A stretch of DNA of 7,527 nt from an uncultured Roseburia sp. (GTDB lineage: Bacteria > Bacillota > Clostridia > Lachnospirales > Lachnospiraceae), in assembly GCA_947057405.1 (NCBI GenBank), contig CAMSEJ010000121.1:1-7527 (forward strand). The letters are read 5' to 3'. Numbering within the stretch: position 1 is the first letter of the stretch; every line of letters begins with the position of its first letter. Of the stretch, positions 1-5,200 are shown one piece after another. The position numbers were made by a program, and so were the translations under genes. The notes beneath the pieces are model-generated. The model saw only the letters and a program-made list of their open reading frames with translations. It was not told the origin of the DNA and searched no databases.

Positions 1-46
1 AGATCATGCCATGTGACTGGAGTTCAGACGTGTGCTCTTCCGATCT
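1..46 (+). other. Illumina adapter left on the contig end (artefact)
   Basis: Bases 13-46 match the 34-nt Illumina multiplexing Read 2/index adapter, which begins GTGACTGGAGTTC and ends CTCTTCCGATCT. Bases 1-4 (AGAT) fit the end of the P7 flow-cell sequence, leaving CATGCCAT (5-12) as a probable 8-nt index. This is untrimmed library sequence, not genomic DNA. It truncates the gene that starts at 580 on the minus strand, so the missing 3' part of that gene reflects the assembly and not a biological deletion. Any reading frame crossing 1-46 is meaningless. Confidence 0.97.
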
Positions 47-580
47 GTCCTGCTTTACTAATGTCTGGACGGTTTCATTTCCTGCAATGGAAAGAGCTTC
101 TTTCTCCTGCATAACTACCTTTTCTTTTTCTTTGATTGTCATCTTTGCCGTAGCTTTATCGAAGACAATCGAAACGTCGCCGCTTTTTACGGTAAAAGCT
201 TCGTCGCTGTTTGTAACGGTTGCTTCCGGATGAGAATAATTTGAGGATTCATCCGGATACTGCTGAATTCTTCCCATATGGCTGCTTTGCCTTGGGGTTG
301 CATACTTCGAGAATTCTCCGGACGGGTCTACGTTATAACGGAAAATCCCGTCTTCCAGGAATGTAATCTTACCCCTGACGTCGTTGTTGAACGTCACCCA
401 GACAATGTTCTTGTCTTTTGCGTCTTTTTCGACGGACTTGACCTGTGTGAGCTGGCCCGTAAAATCATCTGCTTTGACCTGCATCGGTACTGCAGGAATC
501 AATGAAGCGGCCATGCCGAACACAGTGACAAGCGCTGTGGCTTTTTTGGCAAATGTTCTTGCCCTTTTTAGTTTGCTCAT
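47..580 (-). CDS. Secreted GH31-type glycosidase paralog, N-terminal fragment (cut by contig end)
   Basis: The ATG at 578-580 is preceded by a strong AAGGAGG site, and the frame stays open for 178 codons to the adapter junction at 47. The product begins with a basic stretch (MSKLKRARTFAKK), a hydrophobic core and a probable signal-peptidase site after about residue 36 (MQVKA|DDFTG), so it should be exported. Residues 1-178 align without gaps to the protein starting at 2241, with about 75% identity by hand count, including the fully shared segment LEDGIFRYNVDPSGEFSKYA. This covers the signal peptide and the start of the N-terminal beta-sandwich seen in GH31 enzymes. The catalytic domain lies beyond the contig end, so activity cannot be judged. 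The gene diverges from its paralog with an integrase gene between them. Assignment to GH31 rests only on the paralogy. Confidence 0.88.
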
Positions 581-617
581 TCTTTTCCTCCTTTTTTTGC
601 ATGAACATACTGCATGA
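528..617 (-). repeat. Inverted repeat, left arm (leader + RBS + signal-peptide start)
   Basis: Read on the minus strand, this 90-bp stretch pairs without gaps with 2204-2293 (coordinates sum to 2821). I count 7 mismatches, about 92% identity. It contains a 37-bp perfect block (528-564) inside the signal-peptide codons and a 35-bp block (583-617) over the leader and ribosome binding site with one mismatch. Similarity continues at a lower level into the coding sequence and fades upstream. It could be a recombination substrate or simply the best-conserved part of a duplicated gene. Confidence 0.9.
587..593 (-). promoter_or_regulatory. Ribosome binding site of the left glycosidase paralog
   Basis: Read on the minus strand this is AAGGAGG, six bases before the ATG at 580. 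It lies inside the inverted repeat shared with the right-hand gene, and it fixes the start codon. Confidence 0.85.
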
Positions 618-622
618 TGATA
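598..622 (-). repeat. Tandem 12-bp units, 13-bp period, in left leader
   Basis: On the minus strand the units are TATCATCATGCA (622-611) and TATGTTCATGCA (609-598), 10 of 12 bases alike, just upstream of the ribosome binding site. The same layout occurs at 2199-2223. It could be a regulator or recombinase binding site, but the role is unknown. Confidence 0.5.
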
Positions 623-629
623 TTATCAT
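617..629. promoter_or_regulatory. Perfect 13-bp palindrome in left leader
   Basis: ATGATATTATCAT has two 6-bp arms around one central base and begins at the outer end of the left inverted-repeat arm. The right leader has no equivalent palindrome. It may be an operator or part of an AT-rich -10 region for the left gene. AT-rich context raises the odds of chance. Confidence 0.3.
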
Positions 630-766
630 AACATATTTTTCGATTTTTTGTTTATCTATTTTTATATTTTTTTATAACTTTTCAATTATGCTTTATAAGA
701 TCTGCTAAAAAAGCGACCAGAAAATGGAAAATGCCACGGTATGTTGCTGATTATTTTTATTAAAAA

Positions 767-792
767 CCGTAATGTTTGGTGTAACATTCCGG
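767..792 (+). other. Candidate tyrosine-recombinase core site
   Basis: CCGTAATGTT and AACATTCCGG form 10-bp inverted arms with one mismatch around the 6-base spacer TGGTGT. This matches the usual form of a tyrosine recombinase core: two inverted binding sites flanking a 6-8 bp strand-exchange region. It lies 21 bases upstream of the tandem arm-type repeats and close to the integrase gene, as an att site would. No clear second copy is present on the far side of the integrase, so the call is a hypothesis. Confidence 0.4.
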
Positions 793-810
793 ATTTGAAC
801 TTCATCTTTA

Positions 811-816
811 TATAAT
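811..816 (+). promoter_or_regulatory. Possible -10 element for the integrase gene
   Basis: A perfect TATAAT lies about 160 bases upstream of the integrase ATG and overlaps the first base pairs of the arm-type repeats. No good -35 hexamer stands at the usual 16-18 base distance (TTGAAC at 795-800 is too close). If used, integrase binding to the repeats would block its own transcription. Confidence 0.3.
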
Positions 817-834
817 GTCGTAAAAATGTCGTAA
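814..834 (+). repeat. Arm-type direct repeats upstream of integrase
   Basis: AATGTCGTAA occurs at 814-823 and 825-834 with an 11-bp period, about one helical turn, so both lie on the same DNA face. The octamer TGTCGTAA recurs as a tandem pair with the same period and orientation just after the integrase (2124-2142). Short tandem repeats at both ends of an integrase region are typical binding sites of the N-terminal arm-binding domain in Tn916/lambda-type integrases. Confidence 0.6.
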
Positions 835-962
835 TTCCCGCACACGCTTTTGCGCTTCCGTCTCCCGTCAGACCGAATTCAAAGTTATACTGTAACCTGG
901 AAAAACGAAATCCCAAGATACCAGATCAAATAGAATTTATGATGCCGTATCCGTTTTTTCAG

Positions 963-969
963 AAAGGAG
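963..969 (+). promoter_or_regulatory. Ribosome binding site that sets the integrase start
   Basis: AAAGGAG ends eight bases before the ATG at 978. The in-frame ATG at 939 has no such site, so 978 is the preferred start. Confidence 0.75.
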
Positions 970-977
970 AACCAATT

Positions 978-2114
978 ATGGGAAAATCACTCAAAGGAAA
1001 AGAACTGGGCATAGGAATCACGCAGCGCAGGGACGGGAGATACTCAGCCAAGTTTAAAAGCAAATCAGGAAAACGAATTGAAAAGTATTTTGACAAGCCT
1101 GCAGCGGCACGCAGCTGGCTGGCAGAGGCCAAATACGAGGATGCACACGGACAAATCGGCAGCTCTGCAAAAATAACGGTCGATGCATGGTTTTCTTACT
1201 GGATCACTGAAATCAAAGAAAAAACCGTAAGATGGAGCACCCTTAGAAGCTATCGGGACCGCTACGAAAAAAATGTCAGGGGAATCATCGGCAGCATGCT
1301 GATAGGCGAGGTAAGGCCGATGCATTGCCAAAACATATTAAACGTAATGGACAACCAGGGATATGCGGGCGCCAGCATGGAACGAACACGGGTAACCTTG
1401 TCCGCCATGTTTGCGGATGCGCTGGAAAACGGCATTATTTCCGCAAATCCGGTTTCCAAAAGCGTCAAATGTCCAAAACAGAAAAACAAAAATGCCAAGG
1501 TTTTAACTTTAGAAAAACAGGAACGGTTTCTGACCGCAGCCAAAGAAAGCATTCATTACAGCCATTATCTGTTTGTCTTGCAGACAGGAATCCGGTCAAG
1601 CGAACTGCGCGGATTGAAATGGAGCGATCTCGATTTTCAAAACCGTATGATACACATCCGGCGCAATGTCACCCATGATTCCAACCGGAACCGGTTTGTT
1701 ACGGGCGAATTAAAAACCAGTGCGGGACAACGGGATATCCCAATGACGCAGACGGCGTATGATTTGCTTATGGAAATTAAATGCCGCCCGGCATCCTACA
1801 AACAGGAGCATGTTTTTCCGGAATTTACAGAGCATGTATTTCTAAACCGAAACGGAAGACTGATCCCGAACTCCAACTATGACCAAAGTCTGAATAAAAT
1901 CTGTACAAAAGCCGGTATTGAACGAATTTCCATGCACACATTAAGGCATACGTTTGCCACAAGGTGCATTGAATCGGGGATGAAGCCCAAAACCTTACAG
2001 AAAATTTTAGGGCACGCCAACATCGCGATGACAATGGATTTATACGTTCATGTGACAGAGGACGAGCTCGAAAAAGAAATGCAGAAATTTGAGAATCTCT
2101 ACCGGATGGAGTAG
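978..2114 (+). CDS. Tyrosine recombinase / phage-type integrase
   Basis: A 378-residue protein of usual length for Tn916/phage-like integrases in Firmicutes; it cuts and rejoins DNA at specific sites through a covalent tyrosine intermediate. Domain order: an N-terminal arm-binding (AP2-like) domain at about residues 8-60, with basic residues and the motif RRDGRYSAKFKSKSGKR; a helical core-binding domain at about 65-165; and the catalytic domain at about 175-370. All six catalytic positions are visible: R206 (TGIRSSELRGLKW), K246 (GELKTSAGQRD), H320 and R323 (HTLRHTFATR), H346 (LGHANI) and Y356 (MDLYVHV). It should therefore be active. Start 978 is chosen over the in-frame 939 because of its ribosome binding site. 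The gene is alone: no excisionase, relaxase or phage gene accompanies it here. It sits between divergent glycosidase paralogs and is flanked on both sides by TGTCGTAA repeats, so a local DNA rearrangement role is plausible but unproven. Confidence 0.95.
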   Translation: MGKSLKGKELGIGITQRRDGRYSAKFKSKSGKRIEKYFDKPAAARSWLAEAKYEDAHGQIGSSAKITVDAWFSYWITEIKEKTVRWSTLRSYRDRYEKNVRGIIGSMLIGEVRPMHCQNILNVMDNQGYAGASMERTRVTLSAMFADALENGIISANPVSKSVKCPKQKNKNAKVLTLEKQERFLTAAKESIHYSHYLFVLQTGIRSSELRGLKWSDLDFQNRMIHIRRNVTHDSNRNRFVTGELKTSAGQRDIPMTQTAYDLLMEIKCRPASYKQEHVFPEFTEHVFLNRNGRLIPNSNYDQSLNKICTKAGIERISMHTLRHTFATRCIESGMKPKTLQKILGHANIAMTMDLYVHVTEDELEKEMQKFENLYRME

Positions 2115-2123
2115 GACAATACC

Positions 2124-2142
2124 TGTCGTAACAATGTCGTAA
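2124..2142 (+). repeat. Arm-type direct repeats downstream of integrase
   Basis: TGTCGTAA occurs at 2124-2131 and 2135-2142, again 11 bp apart and in the same orientation as the pair at 814-834. It begins ten bases after the integrase stop codon. The placement of matching pairs on both sides of the gene points to specific binding by this integrase. Confidence 0.6.
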
Positions 2143-2198
2143 AACTTCTTCTGATGCAGACAAAAACCTGTAAATATATGGGATTCAATAAACAATAA

Positions 2199-2223
2199 TA
2201 TGTTCATGCAGTATGTTAATGCA
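2199..2223 (+). repeat. Tandem 12-bp units, 13-bp period, in right leader
   Basis: TATGTTCATGCA (2199-2210) and TATGTTAATGCA (2212-2223) differ at one base and end four bases before the AAGGAGG site. The matching pair in the left leader suggests a conserved protein-binding site upstream of both paralogs, but this is inferred from sequence only. Confidence 0.5.
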
Positions 2224-2293
2224 AAAAAAGGAGGAAAAACATGAGCAGATTGAAACGGGCAAGAACATTTGCCAAAAAAGCCACAGCGCTTGT
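2204..2293 (+). repeat. Inverted repeat, right arm (leader + RBS + signal-peptide start)
   Basis: Partner of 528-617 in opposite orientation, with a perfect 37-bp block at 2257-2293 and a near-perfect 35-bp block at 2204-2238. The two arms enclose 1586 bp (618-2203) holding the integrase gene, its arm-type repeats and the candidate core site. Inversion between the arms would swap which glycosidase is joined to which upstream DNA while keeping both reading frames intact. Confidence 0.9.
2228..2234 (+). promoter_or_regulatory. Ribosome binding site of the GH31 gene
   Basis: AAGGAGG lies six bases before the ATG at 2241, inside the inverted repeat. The leader (2115-2240) shows no convincing -35/-10 pair and no clear terminator after the integrase, so the gene may depend on its own weak promoter or on read-through from the integrase. 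Confidence 0.85.
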
Positions 2294-5200
2294 GACGGCG
2301 TTCGGTATGGCCGCTTCTTTGATCCCTGCGGTTCCCATGCAGGCCAAAGCGGCTGATTTTACCGGACAGCTCACAGAAGTCAAGTCTGTTGAAGTTGACA
2401 AAGACAAAAACAATATTGTCTGGGTAACGTTCAACGACAATATCAAGGGAAAGCTTACGTTCCTAGAAGACGGGATTTTCCGTTACAACGTAGACCCGTC
2501 CGGGGAGTTCTCCAAGTATGCGGCTCCCAACAGCAGCAGCCATAAGGGTATTATCCAGCAGTATCCGGATGAATCAGAGAAGTATTCCCATCCGGAGGCA
2601 GCAGTTACAAGCGATAACAGTTCCTATACCGTGAAAAGCGGTGATGTATCCATTATCTTTGACAAAAACACGGCGAAAATGACAGTCAAAGAGAAAAATA
2701 AGACGGTAATGGAAGAGGAAGCAGCGCTTAGTATTTCCACAGGCAACACCGTTCAGACCATAAAGAAGCAGAACGGTGAGAACTTTTATGGCGGCGGTAC
2801 GCAGAATGGCCGGTTTGTCCATACCGGGGAAGCAATTTCAATCGCCAACGGGGGTTGGACAGACGGCGGCGTGGCATCCCCGAGTCCGTTTTATTATACG
2901 ACAAGCGGCTATGGCGTCTTAAGGAATACGTTTAAACCTGGAAGGTATGATTTTGGCAGGTCGAATACAGAAGCAATTACAACGCTCCATAATGAAGAAG
3001 AATACGATGCATACTATTTTGTTACTGAACCGGGTAACGGAAGAAACCTAACGCAGGAGATTTTGCAGGATTACTATAAGGTAACCGGAAATCCGATCCT
3101 GCTGCCGGAATATGGATTTTATGCAGGCCATCTGAATGCATATAACCGTGATGCATGGTCTGACACGCAGACAGCAGGCAGCAAGGCGTGGTCGTTCAAA
3201 GGAACGGATCCGGCAGGCGGCGCAGGCGGCTGGACGAGATATGAAAGCGGGATGAGCGCAGAATTTATCCTGAGAGACGGAATGGAGGCAGAGAGCTTAA
3301 ATGGCGAAGTACCAACCGTACTGACGGACAATTTCCCGGATGCGACGTGTCCGTATAAGTGGTCCGCGCGGGCGCTCATTGATGAGTACAGGGACTATGA
3401 CATGCCGTTAGGATATTTCCTGCCGAACGACGGCTATGGGACGGGTTACGGAAAGAACGGATACCGCATGACCGGAGGCGTAAATGCAGACGGGAGCAGT
3501 TCTAAGGAAAGGATTGACGCAATCGACGCAAATATAGAAAATTTAAGGCTGTTTGCAGAATATGCGGCGTCAAAAGGCGTGGCGGCAGGCCTTTGGACAC
3601 AGAGCTACCTGGTGCCGGATTCCAATCCGAATACATACTGGCATATCCTGCGCGATTTTGAAAAAGAAGTCGGCGCAGGCGTTACGACCCTGAAAACAGA
3701 CGTGGCATGGGTAGGAGCCGGATATTCCATGCAGCTTGACGGCGTAAAGTCTTCCTATGACATAGCATCCAGAGTGTCAGGGGTACGCCCGAACCTTATT
3801 TCGGTGTGCGGCTGGGCCGGTTCGCATCGCTATAACGGAGTCTGGACAGGCGATCAGAGCGGCGGCAACTGGGAATACATACGTTTCCATATCCCGACTT
3901 ACATTGGCACGTCATTAAGCGGTAATCCGAATATCGGAAGTGATATAGACGGAATCCACGGCGGCGGAAGCCCCATCATTTTATCCAGGGATTACCAGTG
4001 GAAGACTTTTTCATCGATCATGATGATTATGGACGGCTGGGGATCGACTGCAAAGATGCCGTATACGTTCGGCGATCCGTATACCGGAATCAACCGTATG
4101 TATTTGAAGCTGAAATCAAAATTGATGCCATATCTGTATACATCAGCATTTTCGGCGTCCAATATGGATACGGGCAACAACGACACCGGGCTTCCGATGA
4201 TCCGCGCCATGTTCTTAGAGTATCCGGATGAAGCTTATGCATACAGCAAGAATATGCAGTATCAGTATATGTTTGGCAAAAATATGCTGGTGGCCCCGGT
4301 TTACCAGGACACGGATGCGGATGATGAAGGCAATGATGTGAGGGATAACATTTTCCTGCCTGATGAAAATGAAATTTGGATAGACTTCTTTACAGGCCAG
4401 CAGTACCGCGGCGGGCAAAATTTGAACCGTTATGACGCCCCGATCTGGAAACTTCCGTTATTTGTAAAGAACGGCGCAATCATCCCGCAGTATGAAGCGA
4501 ACAATACTCCGGATGAGATCAACAAAGCAAACCGGATCGTAGAGTTCTGGCCTGCGGGAAATACCGATTATACGGCAGTAGAGGATGACGGTAAGTTTAT
4601 TGAATACAGTGAGGAAACAGATTCCGAATATGGGGTTCTTGAGGATATTTCTTATGGAACGCATGTAACCACCAAATATACATCCAAGGTAAACGGGACA
4701 ACGGCGACTTTGACCGCAGAAAAGTCCTCCGGTTCTTATGATGGGTATAAAAAGAATAAAAACACTACATTTGTAGTGCATGTTTCCAAGAAGCCGGCCG
4801 GCATTACGGCAAGCAATGGCGGACAGGCGCTGCAGGCAACAGAAGTAACCTCAAAGGATGCGTTTGACAAGGCGGCAGCGGCAGCAGGGACCGCAGTATG
4901 GTTCTATGACGCGGCTCCGGAAATTGAGACATATGCGTCAGATAAAGAAACCGCATTCAAGGCAATGGTAGCAGATGTGAAGGTTGCTCCAAAGCTTTAT
5001 GTAAAATTTGCGGCGGCAGATGCGCAGACGGCGGATCAGACATTAGTAATCGACGGGTTTGAGAATAAAGGGGAATTCCCGGCTGATGTAGAAAATAAAG
5101 AATTAGAAGTGCCTGTCCTGACAGAAGATGAAGGCGCAAAGACAGCGACGAGCATTTCTGTAAACTGGACAGAGGTAGAAGGCGCAGATTCTTATGAGCT

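Larger units (their letters stand above)
581..977. other. AT-rich intergenic region between left glycosidase and integrase
   Basis: About 400 bases with no convincing gene. The part next to the left gene (620-700) is very AT-rich and probably holds its promoter, though no -35/-10 pair is clear. Further right lie the candidate core site (767-792), a perfect TATAAT (811-816), the tandem arm-type repeats (814-834) and about 130 bases of leader before the integrase ribosome binding site. A 76-codon minus-strand frame at 686-916 has no ribosome binding site and no recognisable product, and is not called. Confidence 0.7.

Noticed and set aside
6..233. Plus-strand reading frame beginning in the adapter
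   Set aside because: It starts in artificial sequence and runs antisense to the glycosidase fragment.
814..834. Start of a CRISPR array
   Set aside because: Only two 10-bp units with one base between them; no spacers of CRISPR length and no cas genes.
686..916. 76-codon minus-strand reading frame in the intergenic region
   Set aside because: No ribosome binding site and no recognisable domain; it runs across the candidate core and arm repeats.
939..977. Upstream in-frame ATG at 939 as the integrase start, adding 13 residues
   Set aside because: There is no ribosome binding site before 939, whereas AAAGGAG stands eight bases before the ATG at 978. The added residues do not resemble an integrase N terminus.
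2143..2203. A full second copy of the 26-bp core site on the right of the integrase
   Set aside because: The spacer TGGTGT or its complement is absent here; only weak partial inverted matches (for example TAAACA/TGTTCA around 2188-2206) can be made.
2115..2203. Rho-independent terminator after the integrase
   Set aside because: No GC-rich hairpin followed by a T run is visible, so read-through toward the GH31 gene cannot be excluded.
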